41,705 bases of DNA from JAWWBN01 sp033720955 (GTDB lineage Bacteria > Acidobacteriota > Thermoanaerobaculia > Multivoradales > JAHEKO01), in contig JAWWBN010000005.1 of assembly GCA_033720955.1 (NCBI GenBank), positions 1-41,705 on the forward strand, read 5' to 3'. Under the pieces are notes generated by a model. The model saw nothing but the letters and a program-made list of their open reading frames with translations, had not been told where the DNA came from and did not search any database. Positions 1 through 7,830 of this stretch are shown here, piece after piece; positions within the stretch are counted from its first letter, which is position 1; each line of letters starts with the position of its first letter. A program made the translations under genes and the position numbers.

Positions 1-871
1 CCTGGAGCCGCTCCGGCGCCAGCGCGATCTCCCAGGGCGGCGCTCCCGCGAGGGCGTCGCCGTCGATCTGCACCGGGGCGCGGGAGGAGGCCAGGATCTC
101 GACCCGCTCGCGCACCGGGAGCACCTCGACGTCGGCCCGTCGCCGGTGCCGGCGGATCAGGAAGAGGTCGCGGACGAAGCCGGCGGTGGCCCAGCGGCCG
201 CGGCCGCGGAAGAGGAGGAGGTCGAGTCGCCGGTCGTCGGGACGCGCCTCGGAGATCATCCGCCAGCCGCCGCCGTAGAGGGGAATGTTGCAGACCGCCG
301 CGAAGAGCCCCTCGCGCCGCCGGCCGTCGACTTCGAGCTCGACCCGCGGGAAGGGGTAGGCCGGGGCCACGACGGCGGCGGTGAGCCCCACCGCCGCCCG
401 GCCCAGACGCCGCTTGAGGCCCTGCCGCAGCCGGCCCAGGACGAAGGCGTCGAGACCGGTGGAGACCTGCATCAGGAAGGTCTCGTCGCCGCACCTCCCC
501 ACGTCGATGGGGTGGGGCCGGGCGCGGCGCAGCGCGGTCGCGGCGCGGAAGGGGTCCCGGGGCAGGCCGAGGGCGAGGGCCATGACGCCGGCCGTGCCGC
601 CGGGCAGGAAGCCGAGCGGCACCGGCGACCCCAGGAGGCCGGCCGCCGCCTCGCGCAGGGTCCCGTCGCCGCCCAGAACGAAGACGGCTCCGGCTCCTGC
701 CTCGGCGGCCTCGCGGGCGAGGGCGGAGGCGTGGCCCGGCGCGGCGGTGGCCCGGGTCCGGATGCGCCAGCCGCCCCCGCCCAGGATCTCCGCGATGCGG
801 GAGACCGCGCGCTGCCGGGCGCCGAGACGCGAAGCCGGATTGACGACCAGCAGGGCGTCGCGAGCCGTCAC
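1..871 (-). CDS. Diacylglycerol/sphingosine-kinase-family lipid kinase (partial at C-terminus)
   Basis: Predicted ATP-dependent kinase of the DAGK/YegS/BmrU family, which phosphorylates diacylglycerol or a related lipid at the inner membrane face. The protein begins with a GTG codon (869-871) giving the typical N-terminus LLVVNPASR. The nucleotide-binding motif GGDGT lies near residue 80 and is followed by LPGGTAGV where the family usually has a PxGTxN-type loop. The C-terminal beta-rich part includes a conserved 'VQIDGDAL' segment. About 290 codons are present before the window edge, so only the extreme C-terminus can be missing. A GGGGAG ribosome site sits 7 nt before the GTG. The gene starts 21 nt after ruvB ends and is probably co-transcribed with it. 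The natural lipid substrate cannot be told from sequence. Confidence 0.85.
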   Translation of the reverse strand, partial: MTARDALLVVNPASRLGARQRAVSRIAEILGGGGWRIRTRATAAPGHASALAREAAEAGAGAVFVLGGDGTLREAAAGLLGSPVPLGFLPGGTAGVMALALGLPRDPFRAATALRRARPHPIDVGRCGDETFLMQVSTGLDAFVLGRLRQGLKRRLGRAAVGLTAAVVAPAYPFPRVELEVDGRRREGLFAAVCNIPLYGGGWRMISEARPDDRRLDLLLFRGRGRWATAGFVRDLFLIRRHRRRADVEVLPVRERVEILASSRAPVQIDGDALAGAPPWEIALAPERLQ

Positions 872-878
872 GCGCGAG

Positions 879-884
879 CTCCCC
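879..884 (-). promoter_or_regulatory. Ribosome binding site of the lipid kinase gene
   Basis: GGGGAG on the minus strand, 7 nt before the GTG at 871. It supports that GTG as the start and lies within the short ruvB-lipid kinase spacer. Confidence 0.55.
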
Positions 885-892
885 GGGCGGAT

Positions 893-1918
893 CTAGAAGA
901 GGCCGCCCTGCCCCCCGGTCGGCGGGGCCAGGCCGAGATGCTCGTAGGCCCGGCGCGTGGCCACCCGGCCCCGCGGGGTTCGCTGCAGAAAGCCCTCCTG
1001 GATGAGGAAGGGCTCGTAGAGGTCCTCCAGGGTGCCGCGGTCCTCGCCGAGGGCGGCGGCGATCGCCTGGATGCCGGCCGGGCCGCCGTCGTAGTGCTCG
1101 ATCAGGATGGTCAGGAACTTGCGGTCCACCTCGTCGAAGCCGTGGTCGTCCACCTCGAGAAGCTCGAGCGCCGAGCGCGCCGTCTCCCGGTCGATGACGC
1201 CGTCGGCGTGCACCTGGGCGTAGTCGCGCACCCGACGCAGCAGCCGGTTCGCGATGCGCGGGGTGCCGCGGCTGCGGCGCGCGATCTCGGCTGCACCGGA
1301 GTCGTCGATGCCGATGTCGAGCAGGCCCGCCGAGCGCCGGACGATCTCGGCCAGCTCCTCCGGCTGGTAGAAGTCGATGCGGCTGACGATTCCGAAGCGC
1401 GCCCTGAGCGGCGCGGTGATGAGACCCGCGCGGGTGGTCGCGCCGACCAGGGTGAAGGGGGGCAGGCTCACCTTCATCGTGCGTGCCGCCGGGCCCTGGC
1501 CGATCACCAGGTCCAGGTGGAAGTCCTCGAGCGCCGGGTAGAGGATCTCCTCGATGGTCGGCCCCAGCCGGTGGATCTCGTCGATGAAGAGCACCTGGCC
1601 GGGCTCGAGGTTGGTGAGCACCGCCGCCAGGTCGCCGGGCCGCTCGAGGACCGGACCCGAGGTGGCCCGCAGCGGCGCCGACATCTCGTGGGCGATGATG
1701 TGCGCCAGGGTCGTCTTGCCCAGGCCGGGCGGCCCGAAGAGCAGCACGTGGTCGAGCGACTCGCCGCGCTCGCGGGCGGCCTGGAGGAAGACCCGCAGCT
1801 TGCGCAGCACCCGCTCCTGGCCTACGAACTCCTCGAGCGACCGCGGCCGGAGAGAGGCCTCGACGCCGAGGTCGTCCCGGTCCGGGGCGCCGGAGAGGAG
1901 CGAGCTGTCGCCGGCCAT
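893..1918 (-). CDS. ruvB: Holliday junction branch migration ATPase RuvB
   Basis: Motor subunit of the RuvAB complex, which drives branch migration of Holliday junctions during recombinational repair in the cytoplasm. At 341 aa it has the normal family length. Walker A is GPPGLGKT at residues 62-69, Walker B is DEIH at 113-116, sensor 1 is in GATTRAG near 155, and the conserved RGTPRIANRLLRR stretch with the arginine region is near 213-227. The C-terminal winged helix ends in a Gly-Gly-Leu-Phe tail. The start has no Shine-Dalgarno, but a perfect TACAAT lies 6 nt before the ATG, so the mRNA may be leaderless. It is separated from ruvA by an unrelated 215-aa gene, which is unusual for the ruvAB pair. 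Confidence 0.98.
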   Translation of the reverse strand: MAGDSSLLSGAPDRDDLGVEASLRPRSLEEFVGQERVLRKLRVFLQAARERGESLDHVLLFGPPGLGKTTLAHIIAHEMSAPLRATSGPVLERPGDLAAVLTNLEPGQVLFIDEIHRLGPTIEEILYPALEDFHLDLVIGQGPAARTMKVSLPPFTLVGATTRAGLITAPLRARFGIVSRIDFYQPEELAEIVRRSAGLLDIGIDDSGAAEIARRSRGTPRIANRLLRRVRDYAQVHADGVIDRETARSALELLEVDDHGFDEVDRKFLTILIEHYDGGPAGIQAIAAALGEDRGTLEDLYEPFLIQEGFLQRTPRGRVATRRAYEHLGLAPPTGGQGGLF

Positions 1919-1924
1919 GGCCGG

Positions 1925-1930
1925 ATTGTA
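1925..1930 (-). promoter_or_regulatory. Candidate -10 element for a leaderless ruvB transcript
   Basis: TACAAT on the minus strand ends 6 nt before the ruvB ATG (1916-1918), so transcription would begin at or next to the A of the start codon. No good -35 is seen 16-18 nt upstream. No Shine-Dalgarno is present, which fits a leaderless start. Confidence 0.5.
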
Positions 1931-1976
1931 CGGGGTCGGGCGGCCCGGCTCCGGAGCCGCGCCGCGCCCCGGTGCC

Positions 1977-2624
1977 CTACCGGCCGCCGGCGTGGCTGCG
2001 GCCCGGCTTTCTGGTGAACTTCTCCTCGAGGTCCTTCCGGCGGCGCTCCCGCTCGCGCTCGAGGCGGACCGTCTTCTTCCGCAGGTCGGCCATCCGGTCG
2101 GTCAGAGCGCGCGCATGCTCCAGGTACCACTCCGGGAGGATGGGAACGTACCAGTCGCTCAGGCTGGTGGCCCGGTCGAGGGCTCTCTGCACGTCGCGGT
2201 TCAGCGAGCGGATCTCCCGTTCCGCGCCGCGGATGGCCCGGGTGATCCGGCCGATGGCTCCCGCCTTGATCGCGCGGATGTTCTTCTCGGTGTCGCGATG
2301 GATCTTCTTGTCGGCGGGGAAGAGGTAGGCGTTGGAGAACTCGGTCGCGCCGGTTCGCCGTGAGGTCGTCCGCGCGTAGACGTACCAGTCGCGGCTGGCG
2401 TCGAGGTGCTTGGACGTGTTCTCGGCTTCGATCGTGTAGGAGAACCCCCCCTTGTTGGCGGAGGGAACTCTGCCGGGGATCTTGAGCGTCCGCTCGCAGT
2501 CCGTCACGAACACCTCGAAGTACTTCCCTCCGGGCATGTCGGACTCGATCTGGCCGGAGAGTCGTGTGATCGGCCCTCCGACTACGTCCCGCCGCCCCGA
2601 GGCCAAGACCAGCTTCGTTGCCAT
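1977..2624 (-). CDS. Hypothetical protein, beta-rich N-terminus and coiled-coil C-terminus, between ruvA and ruvB
   Basis: 215 aa, not recognised. The first ~100 residues alternate short beta-like segments (for example KYFEVFVTD, GGFSYTIEAEN, WYVYARTT). Residues ~105-205 are highly charged and predicted helical, with long Arg/Glu/Lys runs that look like a coiled coil. There is no signal peptide or TM segment, so a cytoplasmic protein is likely. The start is well supported: AAGGAGG lies 6 nt before the ATG, one of the strongest ribosome sites in the window. It lies in the same direction between ruvA (134 nt upstream) and ruvB (58 nt downstream). Nothing in the sequence ties it to recombination; position alone is weak evidence. 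Confidence 0.75.
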   Translation of the reverse strand: MATKLVLASGRRDVVGGPITRLSGQIESDMPGGKYFEVFVTDCERTLKIPGRVPSANKGGFSYTIEAENTSKHLDASRDWYVYARTTSRRTGATEFSNAYLFPADKKIHRDTEKNIRAIKAGAIGRITRAIRGAEREIRSLNRDVQRALDRATSLSDWYVPILPEWYLEHARALTDRMADLRKKTVRLERERERRRKDLEEKFTRKPGRSHAGGR

Positions 2625-2630
2625 CGCAAA

Positions 2631-2637
2631 CCTCCTT
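2631..2637 (-). promoter_or_regulatory. Strong Shine-Dalgarno of the 215-aa gene
   Basis: AAGGAGG on the minus strand, 6 nt upstream of the ATG at 2622-2624. It fixes the start and argues that this is a translated gene rather than a chance reading frame. Confidence 0.75.
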
Positions 2638-2758
2638 CTCCCGGGTCTTCCGGGGTTTGCCCTCCACCGGCGATCGAGACCGAAGATCGTTACGGCGGAC
2701 CTCTCGCAGGGGCCGTACGGCTCGGACGCCCTTCGAGCGCGGGGCGTGGCGGAGAGGC

Positions 2759-3349
2759 TCAGGCCCGCGACAGCCGCTTGAGCGCCGCGGGCAGCAGCAC
2801 CTCGAGCTCGGCGTCTGGGAGGTCCTTCTTCGCCGCGGCCACGGCGACCTCGGCTTCCGACGGCCTGTAGCCCAGGTTGACCAGCGCCTGCACCAGCTCG
2901 TCGTCGGTGGACGGCGGGGGCGGCGGCAGGTCCGCGGCGACGTCGCCGATGCGGTCCTTGAGCTCCACCACCATCCGCTCGGCGGTCTTCTTGCCCACCC
3001 CGGAGATGGTCGCCAGACGGGCCACGTCGCCGCTGGTGATCGCCGCCACGAGCTGCTCCGGAGACATGCCCGACAGGATGGCGCGCGCCAGCCGCGGACC
3101 GATGCCGCCGACCGTGATCAGACGCTCGAAGAGCAGCTTCTGACGCCGCTGGTGGAAGCCGAAGAGCTCGATGGCCCCCTCGCGCACGTGGGTGTGCACG
3201 TGCAGGGCCACCGAGCCGGCGCCCGCCAGCCGCTCCACCTCGGCCGCGGTGGTGTGCGGCACCAGCACCTCGTAGCCGACACCGTTCACGTCGAGGATGA
3301 CCCGCTCCGGCGAGCTCTCGATCAGCTTGCCCTCGAGAAAGCCGATCAC
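2759..3349 (-). CDS. ruvA: Holliday junction DNA helicase subunit RuvA
   Basis: DNA-binding subunit that forms a tetramer on Holliday junctions and loads RuvB. The 196-aa length is typical. The N-terminal OB-fold (residues 1-63) starts with the family signature MIGFLEGKL and contains DVNGVGYEV. The middle domain has two helix-hairpin-helix motifs (VGGIGPRLA and ISGVGKKTAERM, residues ~75-120). A flexible linker with a proline run precedes the C-terminal RuvB-contact domain (residues ~145-196, containing ALVNLGY). It starts 19 nt downstream of the ppiD-like gene on the same strand, so both are probably one transcript. The ruvB gene lies further down, beyond the 215-aa gene. Confidence 0.97.
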   Translation of the reverse strand: MIGFLEGKLIESSPERVILDVNGVGYEVLVPHTTAAEVERLAGAGSVALHVHTHVREGAIELFGFHQRRQKLLFERLITVGGIGPRLARAILSGMSPEQLVAAITSGDVARLATISGVGKKTAERMVVELKDRIGDVAADLPPPPPSTDDELVQALVNLGYRPSEAEVAVAAAKKDLPDAELEVLLPAALKRLSRA

Positions 3350-3368
3350 CGCACGGCGCGCCGCCGGC

Positions 3369-5330
3369 TCAGGTGCCGGCCGGCTCCTCGACGGCCAGGT
3401 CGAAGTTCTCGACCAGCTCCGGCGCGTAGCGCACCTCGAGCTTCTCGCGGCGGCTGCGCACCACCTCCGCCAGCAGGGTCTCCGAGCGCTCGGACTCGAG
3501 CCGCTCGCGCGTCGCCTGCCGCTCTTCGGCGTACCGGGCCGGGTCGAAGCGGACCCGGTCGGCGATCTGGATCAGGACGACGGCGCCGTCGATCTCGAAA
3601 GGCCCCGCCACCTCGCCCACCTCGGAGGCGAGGGCGGCGGCGACGATCCGGGGCTGACGGCCCAGCGAGCCCACGGCGGCGCCGCGGCCGAACTCGCCCG
3701 GCTCCTCCACCTCCACCCCGAGCCGCGCGGCTACGTCGTCGAGGCTCTCTCCCGCCTCGATCCGGCTGGCGGCGCCTCCCAGACGGGCCACCGCCTGCTC
3801 CCGCCGCCGCTGCCGCTGGAGGTCGCCGACCACCTCTTCCCGCACGTCGGCCAGCTCGGCGGGCCGCGGCTCCTGCACCTCGACCAGGTGGAGGAGAGCC
3901 CACCCCCGGGCGATCTTGACCGGGTCGCTGACGGCGCCGGGCTCGAGATCGAAGGCGGCCACGGTGAAGACGGTGTCGCGGCCGATCCCCGGCACCGCAT
4001 CGCCCTCGGCGAGCCCCTCGATCGACGAGAAGGTCACCGCCGGGTCCCCCTCCGCCAGGGCGGCGAGCTCTCCGGAGCCGGTGATCCCCTCCGAGTCAAT
4101 CCTCTGCGCCAGCTCCTGGGCCTTGGCCTCGGCCGTGGTGACGGCCTTGGCGGAAAGCAGGCGGGCGCGGATCCGCTCGCGCACCTCCCCCAGAGGCTCG
4201 GTTCCGGCGTCGCGGCGCTCCTCGACCTGGATCAGGTGGGCGCCGAAGCTCGTCACCACGGGCCCCACGATCTCGCCGGCCGAAGCGCCGAAAGCGGCCT
4301 CTTCGAAAGCCGGGACCATGCGTCCGCGGCCGAAGAAGCCCAGGTCGCCGCCCCGGGTCTTGGACCCCGGGTCCTCGGAGAGCTCGGAGGCGACGGCGGC
4401 GAAGGCCTCACCCGCTTCGACCCGGGCGCGGGCCGCCTCGAGCGCCGCAGCGGCCTGCTCGCGGGTGCGTTGGTCGTTCACCCGGAGCAGGATGTGCCGC
4501 GCCCGCACCTGCTCCTCGGTCTCGAACTCCGCCGGATTCTCCCGGTAGTAGGTCTCGACCTCCTCGTCGGTGACCTGGAGGGTGGCCTGGAGCGCGGCGC
4601 GGTCCACCAGCAGGTAGTCGAGGGTCCGTCTCTCGGGAAGGTTGTAGTCGTCGCGGTGCTCCTCGAAGAAGGCGGCGAGCTCCTGGTCGGAGGGCGGCTC
4701 CCCGGCCTCGTCTCCGGGCTCGGTGGAGAGCTTGACCAGTCGCACCCGAGCCCGCTCCACCTGCTCGCGATAGGCCTCCTCCACCTCTGCGTCGGTGACG
4801 TAGACGCTCCGGGCCATCAGGGCGCGGAGCTTCTCATTGAGGAGGTCGTTGCGCATGGACTCCTCGAACTCCTCCACGGTGTAGCCGGCATTGCGCAGGG
4901 TGCGCGCGTAGACGTCCGGGCCCACGAAGCCGCCGGCGGAGGACTGGAAGGCGGGGAACTCGAGGATGGCGCGTTGCAGCTCGGCGTCGGTCACCTCGAG
5001 CCCCATCGCCCGCGCCTCGCGGCGCAGGATCCTCTGCGCCACCAGCGACTCGAGGACCTGGCCGGGAAGCCCGATCTGCCGCGCCAGCTCGCCCGAGAAC
5101 TGGTCGCCGTAGGCCTGCCGGTAGGCCGACTCGGCCTGCTGGTAGGCGCGCTGGAACTCGCCGAACGAGATCTTGTCGGAGCCCACGGTGGCGGCCACGT
5201 CGGAGGGGCGGCCGGTGCCGCCTGGCACGGTGCCGCCGAAGTCCACGAAGACCAGCAGAATGAAGACGGCGATGACCAGCCAGAGCACCCAGCTCAGGTT
5301 CTTGAGGTTCTCGCGGAAGACTCGCAGCAT
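3369..5330 (-). CDS. ppiD: PpiD/SurA-like membrane-anchored peptidyl-prolyl isomerase chaperone
   Basis: Predicted periplasmic folding factor (653 aa) tethered to the inner membrane by one N-terminal TM helix (about residues 13-33, rich in W/L/V/I). A SurA_N-like helical chaperone domain follows (about 50-200). The parvulin PPIase domain runs from about 275 to 375, starting at VRARHILLRV and including GGDLGFFGRG and the FGAHLIQVEER end. A second, degenerate PPIase-like repeat covers about 400-520, and a last helical part follows. This matches the PpiD family layout and length. The ATG at 5330 was chosen because it starts directly before the TM helix and has GAGG 9 nt upstream; an in-frame upstream extension is arginine-rich and unconvincing. 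It heads the ppiD-ruvA group. Confidence 0.88.
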   Translation of the reverse strand: MLRVFRENLKNLSWVLWLVIAVFILLVFVDFGGTVPGGTGRPSDVAATVGSDKISFGEFQRAYQQAESAYRQAYGDQFSGELARQIGLPGQVLESLVAQRILRREARAMGLEVTDAELQRAILEFPAFQSSAGGFVGPDVYARTLRNAGYTVEEFEESMRNDLLNEKLRALMARSVYVTDAEVEEAYREQVERARVRLVKLSTEPGDEAGEPPSDQELAAFFEEHRDDYNLPERRTLDYLLVDRAALQATLQVTDEEVETYYRENPAEFETEEQVRARHILLRVNDQRTREQAAAALEAARARVEAGEAFAAVASELSEDPGSKTRGGDLGFFGRGRMVPAFEEAAFGASAGEIVGPVVTSFGAHLIQVEERRDAGTEPLGEVRERIRARLLSAKAVTTAEAKAQELAQRIDSEGITGSGELAALAEGDPAVTFSSIEGLAEGDAVPGIGRDTVFTVAAFDLEPGAVSDPVKIARGWALLHLVEVQEPRPAELADVREEVVGDLQRQRRREQAVARLGGAASRIEAGESLDDVAARLGVEVEEPGEFGRGAAVGSLGRQPRIVAAALASEVGEVAGPFEIDGAVVLIQIADRVRFDPARYAEERQATRERLESERSETLLAEVVRSRREKLEVRYAPELVENFDLAVEEPAGT

Positions 5331-5371
5331 CTCTTCTATCCTCGTTCGCCCGGTCCCGGGCGCAAGAGGGC

Positions 5372-5400
5372 ACTCTACCAGCGGCCGTCGGGGCAGGCAA
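5372..5400 (-). promoter_or_regulatory. Candidate sigma70-type promoter of the ppiD-ruvA group
   Basis: On the minus strand, TTGCCT (5395-5400) and TAGAGT (5372-5377) are separated by 17 nt. The predicted transcription start is near 5365, giving a leader of about 35 nt. It lies back to back with the promoter of the plus-strand FecR gene. Confidence 0.4.
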
Positions 5401-5439
5401 CGCGGGGGCCGGTAAACCCCCATGAATCCAGGGGGTTCG

Positions 5440-5448
5440 TGCTATATT
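5440..5448 (+). promoter_or_regulatory. Candidate extended -10 promoter of the FecR-domain gene
   Basis: TG-C-TATATT forms a good extended -10 in otherwise very GC-rich DNA. There is no recognisable -35 at the right distance, which is normal for extended -10 promoters. The expected start near 5455 leaves a ~20-nt leader that contains the ribosome site. Confidence 0.5.
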
Positions 5449-5462
5449 TGCCTACTTCGAAA

Positions 5463-5469
5463 GGGAGGG
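5463..5469 (+). promoter_or_regulatory. Ribosome binding site that decides a TTG start
   Basis: GGGAGGG, 5 nt before TTG at 5475-5477. There is no ATG or GTG in the right place before the TM segment, so this site is the main evidence that the FecR-domain gene starts with TTG. Confidence 0.6.
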
Positions 5470-5474
5470 CCCAC

Positions 5475-6695
5475 TTGGCGGCCGGTTCGGGCAGGTTCTG
5501 GTACAAGATCAAGGTCGAGACCCTGCGCATCTGGGTCTTCCTGGGCGTCGTGGCGGCGCTGGGCCTGGTGGCGTTCTCCGGCTGGGGATACGTGCAGCGG
5601 GCTCTGCTCTCCGGCGAGATCGAGAAGGCGCTCGAGGAGGGACGCGAGCTCGTGCACACCCTCCGCAGCGAGCCCGACCTGCTCAGCTTCCGCACGGAGT
5701 TCGACACCGGCCGGCGCAGCCTCGAAGAGGCGCAGACACAGCTCGCCGAGGACGACCTCGACGCGGCCTGGACCTCGGCCGAGCGCGGCCGGACGCTGCT
5801 GCGCTCCATCCTCAACGGGCTGCGCAACGAGGGGCCGAGCGGCGAAGCCCAGTTCATCTCCGTCGCCGGCGATGTGGAGTTCCGGCGTGGCGAGCAGGGC
5901 GAGTGGCTGCCGGCGCGGCGCCGGGTGACTCTCTTCCCGGGTGACTACGTGAAGACCGCGGGAGGGGGCTCGGCGGAGGTGATGACGGTGGACGGAACCC
6001 TCTTTACTGTGCGGCCCAGCACCGTCATCCTCGTGGATCAGCGCAGCTCGCGGGGCGAGCGGAACGGCGAGCGCACCATCGCGCTGCGGTCCGGGTGGGT
6101 GAATCTGAGTACCTCGCAGGCGGCCAGCCGGGTCGCCACGCCGCGGGCCGAGGCGCGGGTCGCCGGCCGCTCGGCGGCGAGCGTCTCCTACGACGAAGCG
6201 GCGAGGAAGGCCCGCTTCACCGCCCACCGCGGCGAAGTGTCCGTCACCGGGCCCGGGGGGACGCGCCAGTTGGGCGAGCGCCAGCAGGTGGAGCAGACGG
6301 GAGACCGCCTCTCCGACACGAAGACCCTGCCGCCGGCGCCCATCACCCTGGGGCCGCCGGACAATCTGGAGGTCTTCCTCACGGAGACGGAGCGGCTCCA
6401 GCTCTCCTGGCAGCCGGTGAGGAGCGCGGTGAGCTATGCTCTCCAGGTCTCGCGCAACCGGCTGTTCGTCGACAACGTGATCGACGTGGAGGCGCGGACG
6501 AAGACAGTCGCCACGTTGGGTCTAGTGGGAGAGGGGAGCTTCATCTGGCGCGTGGCGGCGACCGATCGCCAAGGTGCCCAGGGGCCGTGGAGCCTGCCGC
6601 GGCGGTTCCGCGTCTCGGGCGATCGGGGTGCGGTGGACTTCTCGGCCCTGCGTCGCGGCGCCGGGCAGAGGGACGCCGCGGGAGGGCCCGAGTAG
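5475..6695 (+). CDS. FecR-domain membrane protein with C-terminal fibronectin-III-like domain
   Basis: 406 aa, starting at TTG behind a GGGAGGG ribosome site. One N-terminal TM helix (about 19-40, IWVFLGVVAALG...) anchors the protein with the rest in the periplasm. Residues ~42-115 are acidic and helical, resembling a TPR-like or coiled-coil pair. A FecR-like beta domain covers about 127-250 (ISVAGDVEFRRG, FPGDYVKT, SGWVNLS, HRGEVSVTGP). After a Pro-rich linker, residues ~285-395 look like an FnIII or FecR-associated beta sandwich (LSWQPVRSAVSYALQVS, FIWRVAATD). There is no FecI-type sigma gene next to it, so classical iron signalling is unlikely. It lies 97 nt upstream of mreB on the same strand, which hints at an envelope or wall-binding role by context only. 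Confidence 0.82.
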   Translation: MAAGSGRFWYKIKVETLRIWVFLGVVAALGLVAFSGWGYVQRALLSGEIEKALEEGRELVHTLRSEPDLLSFRTEFDTGRRSLEEAQTQLAEDDLDAAWTSAERGRTLLRSILNGLRNEGPSGEAQFISVAGDVEFRRGEQGEWLPARRRVTLFPGDYVKTAGGGSAEVMTVDGTLFTVRPSTVILVDQRSSRGERNGERTIALRSGWVNLSTSQAASRVATPRAEARVAGRSAASVSYDEAARKARFTAHRGEVSVTGPGGTRQLGERQQVEQTGDRLSDTKTLPPAPITLGPPDNLEVFLTETERLQLSWQPVRSAVSYALQVSRNRLFVDNVIDVEARTKTVATLGLVGEGSFIWRVAATDRQGAQGPWSLPRRFRVSGDRGAVDFSALRRGAGQRDAAGGPE

Positions 6696-6792
6696 GCCGG
6701 GGACCGCCGCGGCCGATATCCAACCACCGCAACCAGCCCGGCCCGAGCCCGCTCGGGGGGCGAATCCATCCGACGAAACGAGACGACGACCG

Positions 6793-7818
6793 ATGCCCTT
6801 TGCCTCTCTACTGCGCTACTTCTCGAACGACCTGGCGATCGACCTCGGAACCGCCAACACCCTGGTCTACGCCCGCAACAAGGGGATCGTGGTCCGTGAG
6901 CCCTCGGTGGTGGTCGTCAACACCCTGACGAACCGGATCGAGGCGGTCGGCGCGCAGGCGAAGCAGATGCTGGGGCGCACCCCCGGCAACATCGAGTCGA
7001 TCCGGCCGATGAAGGACGGCGTGATCGCCGACTTCGAGGTCACAGAGCGCATGCTGGAGGACTTCATCCGCAAGGCCCACGGGCGGCGGATGTGGGTGCA
7101 CCCGCGGATCGTCATCGGCGTGCCCTCCGAGATCACCCAGGTGGAGAAGCGGGCGGTGAAGGACTCCGCCATGCGCGCGGGGGCGTCGGAGGTCTTCCTG
7201 GTGGAGCAGGCGATGATGGCGGCGATCGGCGCCGGCCTCCCCATCACCGAGCCGTCGGGGAACATGATCGTGGACATCGGGGGCGGCACCACCGACGTGG
7301 CGGTGATCTCGCTCGCGGGCACCGTCTACAGCCGCTCCGTGCGGATCGCCGGCAACGAGATGGACGACGCCATCATCCAGTACCTGAAGCGCAAGTACAA
7401 CCTGCTCATCGGCGAGCGCACCGCCGAGCAGGTCAAGATGGACCTGGGGTCGGCCTTCCCGTTGAAGGAGGAGATCCGGGTCGAGATCAAGGGCCGCGAC
7501 CTGGTGGAGGGGGTGCCGAAGACCCTGACCATCACCGACAGCGAGATTCGGGAAGCGCTCTCCGAGCCCGTCTCGACGATCGTCGAGGTGGTGCGAATGG
7601 CCCTCGAGCGGACGCCGCCGGAGCTGTCGGCCGACATCATGGACAAGGGAATCGTCCTCTCCGGCGGCGGCTCGCTGCTCCGCGGCCTGGACCAGAGGCT
7701 GCGCAACGAGACCGGCCTGCCGGTGGTGCTGGCCGAGGACCCGCTCTCCTCGGTCGTGCTGGGCACGGGGAAGGTCCTGGAAGAGATCGACCTGCTGCGC
7801 AAGGTGTCGATCCGGTAG
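6793..7818 (+). CDS. mreB: Rod-shape actin homologue MreB
   Basis: Bacterial actin that forms membrane-associated filaments and positions the wall elongation machinery. At 341 aa it has normal length. The phosphate-1 motif DLGTANTLVY is at about 17-26, phosphate-2 DIGGGTTDVAV at about 163-173, and the adenosine motif LSGGGSLLRGL near 290. The N-terminus MPFASLLRYF provides the amphipathic membrane-binding helix. The ATG at 6793 was chosen over upstream in-frame starts because homologues begin here; the ribosome site is weak. It is the first gene of mreB-mreC-mreD-mrdA-rodA, with the MreC start 13 nt downstream. Confidence 0.98.
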   Translation: MPFASLLRYFSNDLAIDLGTANTLVYARNKGIVVREPSVVVVNTLTNRIEAVGAQAKQMLGRTPGNIESIRPMKDGVIADFEVTERMLEDFIRKAHGRRMWVHPRIVIGVPSEITQVEKRAVKDSAMRAGASEVFLVEQAMMAAIGAGLPITEPSGNMIVDIGGGTTDVAVISLAGTVYSRSVRIAGNEMDDAIIQYLKRKYNLLIGERTAEQVKMDLGSAFPLKEEIRVEIKGRDLVEGVPKTLTITDSEIREALSEPVSTIVEVVRMALERTPPELSADIMDKGIVLSGGGSLLRGLDQRLRNETGLPVVLAEDPLSSVVLGTGKVLEEIDLLRKVSIR

Positions 7819-7830
7819 GGCCCTGGTCGA

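Noticed and set aside
3297..6695. 1132-codon frame extending the FecR gene far upstream
   Set aside because: The upstream part overlaps the ppiD-like and ruvA genes on the other strand and is low complexity; a TTG with a good ribosome site starts the FecR protein.
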